The notes: generated by a model not told the origin, from the sequence alone. 54,240 nt of DNA from Saprolegnia diclina VS20 (GCF_000281045.1 NW_008246073.1:911050-965289); one strand, 5' to 3'; positions 42,943 to 54,013 are shown, numbered from the stretch's first letter. Numbers and translations are program-made.

Positions 42943-44277
42943 ATGCTCGACCAGTCGCCGCTCACCAAGGTGTACCTCGTCAACGACGACGGCCTCGCGC
43001 TCCCGACGCACGTCCTCGAGTCGCTCGCGGCCCACAAGCGATTTCTCTGGTGGTCGCTCCTCTTCCTCAACGCGTCGTGTCTCTGGGCGTACTACACGTG
43101 CTTGTCGGCCCAAAACTACTACCAGTCGCGCTTTGCGTCGACGTCCTTCAACTTTGCGTATCTGACGACGCCCGTCTCGACGTGGCCCATGTTTGTGGGC
43201 CATTTGGTGCAGATCCTCTTTGGCCTCGACAAGAAGCTCGGGCTCTGGCGCCGCGTGTGCATCGGGTACAGTCTCTACGCGCTCTGCGCGATCGCGATTT
43301 TGCTCCAAGACGCCTGCGACGCATCGCCAGAGTCTGGCGCGATCGTCGTCCTGGTCGCGTTTGGCGTCGTCGGCTTGACCAACTCGCTCGCGGAAGCGTC
43401 GCTCTACAGCCTCTCGGCGCTCTTTCCGGACGCGACCTTTACGAACGCGGTCCAGCTCGGCAATGGCACGTCCGGCTTTCTCAACGTTACGATCAGCACG
43501 CTCATCCAGCTCTGCGTCGGCGGCTTGCACCCGCTTGCTTCCGAGACCGCGTCGATCCAGAAGGTCTCGTTCTACATCTTCTTTAGCATCCTCATTGTCG
43601 TGTGCGGCGCCGCAGTGTGTGTCTTCCGCAAGGTGCTGTCGCTGCCCGGCGTCGCGTACCTCATGGCGGCCAACGACGACGCGACCGCCGCGCGCGAGGC
43701 CGAGCCGCTGCGCGTCCTGTGGGGTCGCCTGTGGCGCATCGCAGGCGTCATCGCTGTGCCGTTTGCGTGTCAGTTTGTCATCTTCTTGTGCTCGCTCACG
43801 GCCTTCCCGGGCATTGGCATTTCGTCTGGCTTCCAGCTCGCGGGCGCTGCGACGTGGGGCGGCTGGTACGTCAACGGCGTGCTCTTGAGCTACAACTATG
43901 GCGATTTTTTCGGCCGCCTTCTCGCGCCAAGTGCGTACAAGTACTTTACAATCAAAACGTGCTTGCTCTGGTCGGTCGCGCGCTGGCTCTTGTTTGTGTG
44001 CTTGCTGCTGGGTCTCCCCGGCGGCGGCCAGAACCCGCTCTTTTGCATGGGTGCCGCCCACGACTTCAACATTTTCTGGCAGCTCTTTGTCAACTTTGCG
44101 CTGGGCATGACCACGGGCATCCTCAGCACGATCACGATCGGGCTCGGCCCACGCTTGGTGGCCCAAGAAGACCGCGAGTCGGCTGGCGCGATCCTCGTCC
44201 TCGGACTCTTCCTCGGGATTTCGTCCGGCGCGACTATGGGCTGGCAGTTTGGCCAGAACCATTGGCTCGGCGCTTGA
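42943..44277 (+). CDS. Equilibrative nucleoside transporter (SLC29/ENT)
   Basis: Single exon, 444 aa, ATG at 42943. ENT marks are present: an early helix with LNASCLWAYYTCLSAQNYY, a central GFGVVGL-like stretch (VAFGVVGLTNSLAEASLYSL), GNGTSGFLNVTIS, and the late signature LLSYNYGDFFGRLLAP followed by helices 9-11 (NFALGMTTGILSTITIGLGP). The hydrophobic pattern supports 11 membrane helices with a central cytosolic loop. The family carries nucleosides or nucleobases by facilitated diffusion, or with H+ in protists. The length and topology fit. There is no intron and no targeting peptide, so the plasma membrane is likely. Confidence 0.9.
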   Translation: MLDQSPLTKVYLVNDDGLALPTHVLESLAAHKRFLWWSLLFLNASCLWAYYTCLSAQNYYQSRFASTSFNFAYLTTPVSTWPMFVGHLVQILFGLDKKLGLWRRVCIGYSLYALCAIAILLQDACDASPESGAIVVLVAFGVVGLTNSLAEASLYSLSALFPDATFTNAVQLGNGTSGFLNVTISTLIQLCVGGLHPLASETASIQKVSFYIFFSILIVVCGAAVCVFRKVLSLPGVAYLMAANDDATAAREAEPLRVLWGRLWRIAGVIAVPFACQFVIFLCSLTAFPGIGISSGFQLAGAATWGGWYVNGVLLSYNYGDFFGRLLAPSAYKYFTIKTCLLWSVARWLLFVCLLLGLPGGGQNPLFCMGAAHDFNIFWQLFVNFALGMTTGILSTITIGLGPRLVAQEDRESAGAILVLGLFLGISSGATMGWQFGQNHWLGA

Positions 44278-45447
44278 TGCAGTCGCAAGTTACTCGAGAG
44301 CGAGGACAATGTGTCGTCGTAATATAGTGTGAATATATGAAATAAGGTCCGAGTTGCGCTACTAGTACGTTATACTGGCAGCGGCCAAGCGATACATAGG
44401 AGCATTGCTCTGCCGACCCGCCGTTCTCGGCTCGCGCAAAGGCTGCATGCGAAAAGGCGACTCCGAGTGCCACGTCATGAAACGCCCGGAAGTGATTGGG
44501 TGAAACCGTCAAGATGAGACAATCTCATTCATGGTGATGGCAGCCGACACAAGGTCTCGGTGGGCCGGCGTCCTTACCAGCGTCAAAAGCACACAGTTGG
44601 CAAGGTGTCGTCTATAGTTTATTCTGTCTTATGTGGAACCTCTCGTAGGCATCTATGTATTCCTGACGTGAGTCAAAGTAACCCTCACGGAATTATCCTT
44701 GCTCGGACGACGGCGTCTTGTCGACTCGTTGTCGAGGATACACGCCTCAACACCGTGCTAGGGCCAGTGGTGAGCCTCGCCAGCTACGCTTTGCGCCCGT
44801 TCGACAAGCGACAGATGATCTCGAGACGGTCCAAGTGACAAAATATCGGTGGTCGACCGCTTCTTCACGACCGACCGCTGCGCTCGACCTTTCGGGCTTG
44901 GTGCTCGTTTGCTCCATGCCGCCTCCTGGCGCCTTGCGTCTTTAGTGAGCCGGCCAAAAGGGAAAATTCCCTGCCTATCAACAAGACGACAACCCTCCTG
45001 CTCGCGGCAGAGCATCCGTCGTCTTGCGTGGGCCCCAAACTTTTGCGATCTATTGGCGTCTTGGTCGGACATGGATGACAATGACACTGACAAGGACACT
45101 GGAGCTGCGTCTGGCGCTTTTGGGGTCACTAGACCAGACGTTGGCACGTCGGTGCTTCTCGTTCTCCTCGTTCTACGTTGCGCGTACGTACCTGGCCGTG
45201 CGCCACGATTCTCATATTCACCGTCGCGCCGTCATGACAGTCACTCGGGCGTCCTACGTCACAAGGTGTTAACACCAATATGACTAGTATCCTCATAGAC
45301 AATGACAAGACTGACGAGAGAACGGACACGCTTTGTGCTGGATTAGGGTTTAGGTAAGGGACGAATAGGTCAACGCGAACGCAGCTTCGGTCGCTGCGCC
45401 TCGTGCGCTTTATGTTTTGTGTGGCATAGATAGTAGTGTAGGACTTG
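44278..45447. other. Intergenic region between convergent genes
   Basis: About 1.17 kb between the 3' ends of the nucleoside transporter and the long coiled-coil gene. Overlapping frames of 60-145 codons occur on both strands. One (about 45076-45272, plus) reads LELRLALLGSLDQTLARRC and could be a leftover exon, but has no partner. A lone TTAGGGTTTAGG at about 45345 matches two telomere-type units and is probably chance. Confidence 0.4.
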
Positions 45448-48400
45448 TTAAAACTCGGGGTCCCACTCGGTCACGGAAATGTTCGAGTCGCGGGCCGAGC
45501 CGTAGCTGAGGCAGCTGAAGCGCGGCGACCCGTACTCCATGTCGTCTTCGAACGGCTTGCTGCTGGTGGCACTCAGTGCGGCCGCCGCCGAATTGAGCCC
45601 CGCCGACGTACTGCTCGTACTTGGCTTGGTGCCCTTGTCCGAGAGAAGCGAGTTGGTCGAGCTGGCGCGGGACCGGAACGGCGCGAGGTCCTCAATCTCA
45701 AAGTCCGAGTCGTCCATGTGCAGGCTCATGCGTTCAAAAAACTTGCCGCGCTCCGCAAACGACTCGCGGCCAGCCTTCATCGAGAACGAGCTCATGCGCC
45801 CGCCTTCCTCGTACGCCGTCGCAAAGGCCTCTTCTTGCTCGATCGTGAACGTCACGTGGTACTGCGCCTTGAGGTGCTCGACCTGCATCTCGGCGATCGC
45901 GAGCGCTTCGTCGAGCTCGGCGAGCTCGGCCTCCTTCTCGGCCATGAGCGAAATCAGCGACTTGATCTGCTTTTGCTTGTTTTCGATGCTCTTGAGCTGC
46001 ATTTCCGTCTCTGTCTCGAGGTGCGACTGCTGCTCGTGCGCGAGCTTGAGCGCTGTCGACATCTCCGTGTAGCGCTCTTCCAGCACCTTGACTTCGGCTT
46101 GGAGCGCTTCGATCTCGGCCGCGCACACAGCGCGAACCGCCTCTTCACGGCGATCGAGCTCGACGAGCAGGTCGTCGACTTCCTGCTGCTTGGCGCAGAG
46201 CGAGTTGAAGAGGAACATCTCCATCTTGGCCATGTCCGGGTTGGCCAACAACATCGACGTGGTCTGCGGGTTTGCAGCCACCAGCATCGTCGACGTCGGT
46301 GCCGGCTTGTCGAGACTCGGGTTGGTTTTGGCCGCCAGCTTCTTGGACAAGTGCTCGATCGTCTCGGTTTTGCCGAGGACTTCGGCGCGCAGCGCGTTTA
46401 CGTCGCACGCGCGCTCGTACAGCTCCGTCTTGAGGTCATGCAGCTCTTCGTCGCGCTTCTTGAGGATGTGCTGGAGATGGACCGTCGATGTCGACTCGGC
46501 GCTTTTGAGGACATCGTCTTCGAAGCGAACCCTCTTGACGCACTCGTCGGCCGGCATCGGGTTGATCGTCGGCGCCAGCGCGTCTTCGAGCTGCCGCCGC
46601 AGGTCCTCGATCGTCGCCTCCAGCGTCGAAAGCTCGGCTTCCTGCGCTGCGATCTTGGTCTTGGCTGCCGTCAGCGCGTCCGAGGCAGCGGCATCGGTGC
46701 TCGACGTCTTGGAGAGCGCAACGATCCGGGCCTTCAACGATGCAATCTCGTCTTGGGCCTTGGTCGACGCGGCCCGGAGCTGCGTCGCGTGGGCTTGTGT
46801 CGCGGTCTCGAGTGCCTGCGTGAGCTCCGCCACATGGTTGGCCTCGTTGCTGTCGCTCGTCGCAGAGACCAGCGCGGCGCGGGCCGCCGAGAGGTCCTTC
46901 TCCCGCGCCGCGACCGCACTCGTGAGCTGGGCCACATGTTCGTGGAGCGTTGCCACCTCCGCCTCGAGCTGCGTCACGGCCGTGTGCGCCTCCGTAAGCT
47001 GCGACGTCTTGTCCTTGAGCAGCACCAGCGTCGCATCGTGGGCCGCGTTGGCCGCCGCGTCGTTGGTCTGCGCGAGACGCTGGATCTGCGACTCGAGGTC
47101 CATCACGTCGGCATCGCGCTCCATCGCGGTCTGAAGCGCCATTTCGAGCTGGCTCTGCTGGGTCTTGGCTTCCTCTGCAAGCGCGTCCATGGCACGGCTC
47201 TGGTCGCGGAGCTGCGCCTGGAGCTCTGCAATCGTATCCAAGAGCTTGGTTTTCGAAGCGACGTTCTCCGGGTGCTCCTCGAACGCACGGATACCGATGG
47301 TCTTGATGTCGTGCCGCAGCTGCTGCGCAAAGTTGGCTTGCACTTGCGCATTCGACTTTTCAAATCGGTTGACAAGCGCTGCGACGCGCGTGGCCTTGGC
47401 GCGCGCTTCCTCCGAGAGCTCACTGCTTGCCGATGCCGTGTCGGCTTCGTCTTCGCGCAGAATCTCCTTGAGGTGCCAAATGATGCGCTGGGCAAAGAGG
47501 TTGACACTGGACGGCCGCTTGGGTTCGTACGTCTCGAGCCGGGACAGAAGCGCATGCTTCTCCTTCTCAAGACGCGCGACCGTCGCCTCTAATGACGCGT
47601 GCGCGGCCTCAAACTGCGTCTGCCACGTCGCATCGTTGGCCACAACTTCGAGCTTGAGCGCCTCGGTGGCGGCGTTGGCCGTCATCACTTGGTCAGACAG
47701 CGACACGCAGCGCGCCTCCTTCTCGACGACCGACGCCTCCAGCGCCGCAATCTTGGCGGCAAAGTCGGCTTCCATGGTCCGCAGCCGCTCCTGCAGCGCG
47801 TTACGATCGCGCTCGAGGACGTCGAGGCGTCTCGTGTCGGACGAGGTTGCCTCTTTTTGGTACTGGTACCCGCGCAGCGGCAGGTAGCCTTCGTCCGACT
47901 CGGACCCGCCGTACGAGTCGCCGCTACCGGTGCTGCGGCCCATCAAACTCACTTTGGCCTGCGGCGACGCGACCTCCGAGAGCTTTGGGTCGGCAAAGGA
48001 CGGCTTGCTCCGAGGGCCGAGCGACGACGACGAGACGGAGATGAGCTTGTCCTTGGTCGCTTTGCCAAAGATCTTGGACCCGAGGTGCGTGTATACGTAG
48101 TCGCCGCCCTCCTTCCAGTTGCCGTCCGATGTCTTCTTGGGCGTGTCGAGGAACGTCGCCGACCGCTGCTGCACCATGCTCTGGCTCGACGTCTTGGTCG
48201 GTGCTGTCGTCGCCTTGCGCGACTTGGCGTCGACGGTCGTTTGCCGAAAGATCTCGCGGCTGTTGGCGCGCGGCTTTTGCGGCTGCCCGTACGGCGACGG
48301 CGGGCCATATTGGTTCAAGACGCTGCCCTTGGCGTGGTTCATAATGCTCTCAATGTCCTCGTCGTCATTCATACGCTATACCGCATGAGTTCTGTCGCGA

Positions 48401-49027
48401 CAAGAACGAAGGAGGGTGTACCTTGCCATCGCCGTAGGCACTCGACGACCCGAGCATGTCGAGCTCGTCGGTCGAGAGCGCATCGAGCGAGCAGAGCGCG
48501 TCGCGGGCGTTGATGGCAGTCTCACGCGACGCATAGTCGGGGATGTGGTCGTCGTCGTCGTCATCGTCAAAGGCGGCCATGCCGTTGCTGCGTGCCGGCG
48601 GTCGGGCGGGCTTGGCCGGCGGTCCGCGCATGCTCGGGCCGAGATTCGATCTGGAAAAAAACGTGGGCATGTTGTAACGGGTCGGCGCGGTCGGCTGTGG
48701 CGCACTGCGATCGCGGCCGAGCCGCGCGCCTTCGTCGTCGCTGTTGGCGTTGCGCTCGACCGAGAGGCGCCGGCGCTTGTCTTCGATCATCGAGCTGTTG
48801 TTGTTGGAGCGGTGCGACAGAATGTCCTTGGCGCTCTTCTCCAGATTCTCGATGAGATGCATATCCCGAAGAGCATTTGCATTGTTGTCTTGACGACATG
48901 CTTCGCTAAGGTCACTTACGAGTTTGTAGAGCTGCTCCTCGCGGGCACTGTGCAGGTACGGCGCCGGCCCGCGCAGGCTATTGCTGCGGCTTGCGGCGCC
49001 TCGATCGCCTGGTCGGCCGCCCGTCAT
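45448..49027 (-). CDS. Long coiled-coil protein, function unknown
   Basis: Two exons (49027-48422, 48375-45448) and an intron of 46 bases. 1177 aa. The N-terminal 350 residues are disordered, rich in Ser, Pro and Arg, with poly-Asp (FDDDDDDDHIPDY). From about residue 390 to 1080 the protein is almost unbroken coiled coil, with the heptads interrupted by short hinges. The C-terminus (SVTEWDPEF) is acidic. Inside exon 1 a perfect donor GTAAGT (48919) starts a 72-base in-frame segment that could be spliced out without frame change. I kept it as coding. Centrosomal, golgin or kinesin-cargo roles are all possible. No motor, kinase or lipid-binding domain is seen. Promoter elements at 49068-49127 match those of MAF1 and CGR1. 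Confidence 0.8.
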
Positions 49028-49067
49028 CTTGGGAATTAGGATGCACTGGCCTTACGCCTTGTTTCGC

Positions 49068-49127
49068 CCGGATACCGCGCCATAGATTGGGTATTTGCGC
49101 CTAATTAGGACCTGTCGTATCCGGATG
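49068..49127 (-). promoter_or_regulatory. CCAAT box and two CCGGAT elements of the coiled-coil gene
   Basis: CCCGGATA at 49067-49074, ATTGG (CCAAT on the minus strand) at 49086-49090 and TATCCGGATG at 49118-49127 lie 40-100 bases before the ATG at 49027. Confidence 0.45.
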
Positions 49128-49713
49128 TTTCGGTTTTCTAGCGCCAGACGCGGGAGAGACTGCGCACAAGCGCACTGGCCCGCATTAGCTAATGCGCTTC
49201 GATTAGGACTTTGCCGTTCGCGACAAGGACATGGACGGGACCGCGTCGCCGTGGTAGAGCGCCCATACCTGCAGCCACAACGCTCGTTACTGCAGCCCAC
49301 GTGTAATACTTGGCCATCGACGGCGACGGGGACATCGCTATCGATCATGGGCGGCAGAACGAGAGATCGCGCGCCGTGGGACATGCGGCGACGTCGACGA
49401 CGACACTGGAAGGGTCGCCAGCGGCGGGTTCTTTGTTGGTGGTGGTTGTGAGGAGCAGGCACCATGCTATCAGCCTCGCCCACGCCGGAGCCTTCAATGA
49501 GGATGACCAGTGCAGGGCGGGAGGATGGTCGCTGAACCGTGGGTTCCATTTGCCTACGGATGCGAGGGATGCGTTGTGGGCGTGCCACGTGTGGGTTCGA
49601 ATCGAAGTAGCCGGGACCGAAGTGTTGAATGCGAAGTTCGAAGTGGTTGGTGGCCACGGCGCGTTGTATTAAAATAGAGTGGTGTCTCTTTCGATTTGTA
49701 TGCAATACAATGG
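49128..49713. other. Intergenic region, divergent promoters
   Basis: About 590 bases between the long coiled-coil gene and the snapin-like gene. Frames on both strands are open for 100-200 codons but begin at non-ATG codons and show no family features. Confidence 0.4.
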
Positions 49714-50253
49714 ATGTGCCATTCGAAAGAATCGCGGCCCAAAAACACGGTTGGCGGCGCCAGGACCCGAAGGACCGCCGTCGAGAGCATGATCTGCGAG
49801 GCCGACGGACGACACATGGACGACGAGAGCGAGACGATGCTGCCGCCAGAGACCTCTGCGTCGCACCTCGCCGTGGGCATGTACATGGCGCTCTGGCCTA
49901 AGATCGAAAAGTGCGACGGCTACGTCGGCATGCTCTTGGACACGCAAGAGAGCTTACAGGAGAAGATCGCCGAGCTCATGGGCCTTCTGGATGGCGGCGC
50001 CGACACCACGTCGCCGCTCGTCGGGTATGCGGCGCGCCTCAAGCAGTTTCCGTCGCGCGTCCAAGCGCTGCAAGCGAAGCTCGAGGGCATCCGCGCGCTC
50101 CTGGCCTCGCTTCGAAAACCCGACGTGGTCATACCAGAGCCGCCCAAGGCTGCACCGCCCGTTGTGGTGGCCGCCATCAATGACGAAGAGGATGAGCGCG
50201 AGGCGTCGGCGCCAGCCCACAACGTCGCGACAGAGGATGTTGCGCCGCAGTAA
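49714..50253 (+). CDS. Snapin-like BLOC-1/BORC subunit
   Basis: Single frame of up to 179 aa. The earliest in-frame ATG is 49714, but the Met codons at 49789 and 49816 are more likely starts because the first 30 residues are unlike the rest. From HLAVGMYMALWPKIEKCDGY onward the protein is helical and follows the snapin pattern: a leading hydrophobic helix, LLDTQESLQEKIAELMGLL, then PLVGYAARLKQFPSRVQALQ and a final helix with LEGIRALLASLRK. Snapin is a coiled-coil subunit of BLOC-1 and BORC, which position lysosome-related organelles. An acidic Ala/Glu tail follows. The match rests on pattern, not on catalytic residues, so another small coiled-coil protein cannot be excluded. Confidence 0.5.
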   Translation: MCHSKESRPKNTVGGARTRRTAVESMICEADGRHMDDESETMLPPETSASHLAVGMYMALWPKIEKCDGYVGMLLDTQESLQEKIAELMGLLDGGADTTSPLVGYAARLKQFPSRVQALQAKLEGIRALLASLRKPDVVIPEPPKAAPPVVVAAINDEEDEREASAPAHNVATEDVAPQ

Positions 50254-50454
50254 CGAATGGCCGGCCCTGCCTGTCCCGTACTCTTCCACGACTATACCCA
50301 GAGTCGCTGTGACTCGAATATATCGTCGTTTTCCTACTGTCCTGTTGAGCCGCCGGCGCGATGGCCGAGCCGGCGACAATCCACGGTGCCCTCGGAGCAA
50401 CCCGAGTGATCGCGACCAAGCCACCGGGGCTACCTGCTGCAGGAACCGCGTCGT

Positions 50455-50895
50455 CTATTGACTCTTAGTAGAACTCGTTTGATGGCTCATGGTTTGCCGC
50501 GTGTTCCATGCACTAGCACAAAGAAGGGTCAGTAGACGGCTCGAAGAATTCGCCGGGCTGTACCTGAGGTCCTCGGTCGAGACGTTGGGCCTTTGGTTCC
50601 GGAGCTGCGGCGGCAGTAGCGACCGCGTCTTGACCTTGGCGTTCTTTGTTGGCGCTGCTACCGTTGGCTCGTCGAGCGCGCGCTTGGTCGGCTTGGGTGT
50701 CTGGCGCTGGGCGAGGAAGCTCGGCCCCGCAGAGACGCTCGACGGCTTGACCGTTCCCGCAAAGAGATCGTCGGCCGATGGAAGCGCGATGGGCTTGGCC
50801 GTGCATGGCGCAGCGACGGCGGCGGCTGGCGCGACGACGACTGGCGTCTCAACGTCCGAGTCGGAGCTGTCCGAGTAGTCGGCGACGAGCGACAT
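50455..50895 (-). CDS. Small Ser/Asp- and Pro-rich protein, probably nuclear
   Basis: Likely two exons (50895-50564, 50512-50455). The 51-base segment between them has donor GTACAG and acceptor CTAG, and is also open, so the unspliced form would be 146 aa and the spliced one 129 aa. The start MSLVADYSDSSDSD, the middle LPSADDLFAG and PSFLAQRQTPK, and the block LLPPQLRNQRPNVSTEDL look like a conserved short protein of unknown function rather than random sequence. The composition is disordered and basic in the middle, which suggests a nuclear or RNA-associated role as an inference only. Confidence 0.55.
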   Translation of the reverse strand: MSLVADYSDSSDSDVETPVVVAPAAAVAAPCTAKPIALPSADDLFAGTVKPSSVSAGPSFLAQRQTPKPTKRALDEPTVAAPTKNAKVKTRSLLPPQLRNQRPNVSTEDLRYSPANSSSRLLTLLCASAWNTRQTMSHQTSSTKSQ

Positions 50896-51922
50896 ATTGG
50901 GCGGTCGGTCGCAAATGGCACAATTTTATTCCGAATGTTTGTCATATCTTGATTTGAGTATTCAGCCGCTAATGCGAGCACCCGCCCAGCCAAACGCCCA
51001 GGCGTGTGAGGCTCAACATGCAGCTTCACCGGAGGTCAACGACAACCATGGCCGAGCGCATGCCAATGCCGGCCTGCCATGACCTCTTGGTACTCGAAGA
51101 GAAGTGCATTCAACTCCTGCTCACTCCACAAACGACTGCGTCGAGCAGTTTCTACTTGCTTGGGTGATGCACCGACGCTGGTTCCCCAATAAGAACTATT
51201 ACCGGAGTGCTGCGAGCGCATGAGAAATGAACTCCGAGAACATGCAACGCAGCATGTTGGCGGCTAGTCGACGCGCACGCAGTGGTGCTAGTCGTGGTGC
51301 ACGAGCAAGAATGCTCGACGAAAGCAACCCGACGCAACGCTTGGGGAAGGAGCGTTCTCGCACCCATTCCAAACCAAAACTAGAACCCTTACTAGTACTG
51401 ATTTGGACCAGCAACAAGTCGCCGGTTCCAACGAGCCGCCATTCGCGACGTCTTCATTCCAGCGCCATCGTACTCCAGATAGTCCCAGAGCCATAGCAAT
51501 AACAACTACGGCTACCCATTCACTCCACCGTGTGTGCAATTCTCATAGGTCACCACCAGCACTACAATACTGTAGCTAGACTCCACTACGCTCCAGAATC
51601 TGCAGGGCCGTCGCCTGCTAACAGTAACAGGAATATGGGCTCGACTCCAACCCGCTCGGTTTCCTGCAGCAAGCACCTTGGACAGCTTCTGAATCTAGTC
51701 CCTTTCTCAGTGCAACGACGAATTGTCCACTGAGGGACTCTGAGCAAGGCCGTGGTAGCATGGTCGTTCTATCGTAGTAGCAGCGAGCTGGTGAGCGTCA
51801 GGGTGAGCGTCTTGGCGCGACGTATCCGTTCATGCGTATCATCCGGATAAACCTGCCACAAATAGATTTTTCGGCGCGGCGTCGAAATTGGTTGGCTGCG
51901 GCTTTCGAGGTTGGCGTAGCAA
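50896..51922. other. Intergenic region without a recognised gene
   Basis: About 1 kb with balanced base composition. A minus frame (51036-51221) reads RRSRLWSEQELNALLFEYQE, faintly like one helix-turn of a SANT/Myb repeat, but it has no supporting exons. CATCCGGATA-type and CCAAT elements near its right end belong to the CGR1 promoter. Confidence 0.4.
51841..51891 (+). promoter_or_regulatory. CGR1 promoter elements
   Basis: ATCCGGATA at 51841-51849 repeats the MAF1-promoter palindrome. ATTGG at 51887-51891 is an inverted CCAAT box. They lie 32-118 bases before the two candidate ATGs of CGR1. Confidence 0.4.
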
Positions 51923-52369
51923 ATGCATAAGTTTCGGAAGGTTTTCGCATTCTCCAAGATGGCCAAGGACACGCCGAGCACGCAAGCGCCGCCCCGCGGC
52001 CAGCCCGTGAGCAACCGGCCGTGGAAGAAGACGCAGACGCAGCGCAAGTCGATGATGACGTATAAGGCGACCAAGACGCTGAGCACGACGTGGGACGAGA
52101 AGATGGCGATGAAGGCCAAGAAGAAGGAGATGAAGGACCTCGAGCACGAGATTGCGGCGCGCAAGAAGCAGGAGCGCCTCGACAAGAAGATTGCGCGCGA
52201 AGAAAAGGAGAAGCGGCGAATGGCCAACGAAATGAAGTCGTCGACGGTCCAGCAGATCTCCAAGACGCACAAGCTCAAGACCATGTCCAAGAAGCAGCTC
52301 CGCCAGATCCGCAAGACGCGCATGAACAAGAACGGCGTCGTCGAGTACGTGCCCATTTACACCAAGTAG
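51923..52369 (+). CDS. CGR1: CGR1, rRNA-processing protein
   Basis: Single exon, 148 aa from the ATG at 51923. The Met at 51959 (MAKDTPSTQAPPRGQ) is the more likely start, because it leaves the promoter elements at a usual distance. The protein is strongly basic with one long Lys/Arg/Glu helix: SNRPWKKTQTQRKSMMTYK, TWDEKMAMKAKKKEMKDLE, KKIAREEKEKRRMANEMKSS and SKKQLRQIRKTRMNK. This is the CGR1/CCDC86 pattern. CGR1 acts in the nucleolus in processing of pre-rRNA for the 60S subunit. There is no intron. Confidence 0.88.
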   Translation: MHKFRKVFAFSKMAKDTPSTQAPPRGQPVSNRPWKKTQTQRKSMMTYKATKTLSTTWDEKMAMKAKKKEMKDLEHEIAARKKQERLDKKIAREEKEKRRMANEMKSSTVQQISKTHKLKTMSKKQLRQIRKTRMNKNGVVEYVPIYTK

Positions 52370-52465
52370 TAGAACGAACCTCCTCTAATCTATGCGTATA
52401 CCTCTCAACTTGTCCAGTGTACCTCGAGACGCCCAAGAGACATTAGCCTCGCGGTGGACACTGCC

Positions 52466-52818
52466 ATGTCGCTTGCCCTCGCTATCGCTGCTGCCACGTT
52501 GCAGGTAGCTTGCAAGCATGTCCCGCACCATGGCGGCAGGTCAGGGCGCATGTGGCAGGCCCAGTCGACCCGGCCATGACCATCTCGCAGGCACCAATCA
52601 CCTTGCGCATCCGGATAACACTGGATGCTGATTGGGCGACACATTGTGGGCCAGCAATATCTCGCCAGATCCAATCCTGCAAGATGGCCTTGGCGAACCC
52701 GCAGACGCTCGCGCTGAGCAGCACGGTGGTGACGCACTTCAAGCAAGATGCGACGCTGCAAATGACACGCGAAGACCAGGACTACGAATATGTCATGGAC
52801 TGGTACCATTCTCGTTGA
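52466..52818 (+). CDS. Possible two-exon small gene, unrecognised
   Basis: The last 45 codons (52684-52818) have the codon bias of real genes and read MALANPQTLALSSTVVTHFK followed by TREDQDYEYVMDWYHSR. An upstream ATG exon (52466-52504, MSLALAIAAATLQ) with donor CAG|GTAGCT can join at 52669 over a 164-base intron, which is long for this window. The stop is 2 bases before the WDR89 ATG, so it would be unusually close. The promoter elements at 52595-52618 would fall inside the intron. No family is recognised. Confidence 0.25.
52595..52636 (+). promoter_or_regulatory. CCAAT boxes and CATCCGGATA upstream of WDR89
   Basis: CCAAT at 52595-52599, CATCCGGATA at 52609-52618 and an inverted CCAAT (ATTGG) at about 52632 stand together about 185-225 bases before the WDR89 ATG. 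Confidence 0.4.
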
Positions 52819-52820
52819 GC

Positions 52821-53943
52821 ATGGCACGCATCCTCACGGCCTCGCCATATAGCAAGACAACTGCGTCCAAGGACCATGTCATCTTGGCGCTCTCGGACAA
52901 GACGCTCCAGGCGCGCAGCCGATCGACGCTGACGTGCGACCGCGTCATTGCCGCGCACAATGCATCGATCAACGAAGTCTGCGTGTCCGAGACGTCGCCG
53001 TGGTGCGTTCTCTCGGGCTCGAACGACGGCACGATGAAGCTATGGGATTTGCGCACCGACCAAGGACCAGCTCAGAGCATCCGCGTCGGCAGCGAAGTGT
53101 GGACGTGCTCCATGGGCTGCGGCGACACGCTCGTTGTGTGCGGCACGAACGACCGGGCGGTCTTTTACGACACGCGGACCGCGCGCAAGGTCACCAGTCG
53201 TCGCTGATGACACGTCAGGCTGACTTGTCTCTCTTGTCGTCTATAGCTCGGCGAGTATGGCGAGTCGCACATGGACAACGTGACGCGCGTCCGCTTCCAC
53301 CCGCTGCGCCGGTCCGAAGTCGTCACGGCGTCCGAAGACGGCGTCGTGTGCCTCTTTGACTGCACGATCGCCGACGAAGACGACGCGATCATTTCCATCA
53401 TCAACGTCGAGAGCGCGGTGACGCAGTTCGCGTTCTTTGGCCACGAGCTGCACAATATGGCTTTCCTCACTGGCTCCGAGACGCTGGACCTCTGGAACAT
53501 TACGACGGCCCAGCGCCTTGCGCATTTCCCGCAGATCCGTGACGCGTGCAACGCACTCCACGTACACCGGTCTCGTTTGTCTGTATATATTGTCTTATTG
53601 AACTTGGTAGATGCCCACCGAGTATTTAATCGACTGCAAGTACGATGCTACGAGCGACCAGCTGCACCTGGTGACGGGCGACCATGCCGGCACGGTCAAC
53701 ATAGCGACGCTCGGCGAGTCGTCGCTCACGCCGCAGGCCAAGCTCGTCGGCGGCCACAAGACGGCGGTTCGCTGCATTGACTGGGACGACAACATGCTTC
53801 TCACGGGCGGCGAAGACTCGCGTCTGTGCAAGTGGTCGGCCTCGTCAGGACTTCAACAACAAGCAACCCGAGGCATCCGAGCGTCCGTAGAGCGCGACGT
53901 GAGCGGCCTCAAGAAGGCACGAAACAGCTCCCGCCCGTACTAG
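52821..53943 (+). CDS. WDR89: WD40-repeat protein, WDR89-like
   Basis: Three exons: 52821-53189, 53247-53561 and 53611-53943. Introns are 57 and 49 bases. 338 aa. WD40 blades are visible: IAAHNASINEVCVSETSPWC and SGSNDGTMKLWDLRT, VVCGTNDRAVFYDTRT, HMDNVTRVRFHPLRRSEVVT and SEDGVVCLFD, TGSETLDLWNI, and VGGHKTAVRCIDWDDN with LLTGGEDSRLCKW. The order and the last two blades fit WDR89 best. The function is poorly known. WD40 propellers serve as protein-docking platforms. The C-terminus is basic (KKARNSSRPY). The first donor is GTCACC rather than GTACGY, but frame and blade spacing support it. Confidence 0.82.
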
Positions 53944-54013
53944 ATGACGACGCAACAATAGACCCGAGTTTCGTGTCGGCCTTATAGTGCTAGTGACGTC
54001 GGCGGGGGTAGAG

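Noticed and set aside
45024-45272. Plus-strand ORF with helical stretch LELRLALLGSLDQTL
   Set aside because: No in-phase neighbour exons, no family and weak codon bias. Kept only as a remark on the gap.
45345-45356. Telomere-like TTAGGGTTTAGG
   Set aside because: Only two units in the middle of a gene-rich region, probably chance.
49052-49705. 217-codon minus-strand frame in the intergenic gap
   Set aside because: It starts from TTG rather than ATG, is Arg/Ser-rich, and overlaps the promoters of both neighbours.
51036-51221. SANT/Myb-like fragment on the minus strand
   Set aside because: Only one Trp-containing helix resembles the repeat, and there are no flanking exons or second repeat.
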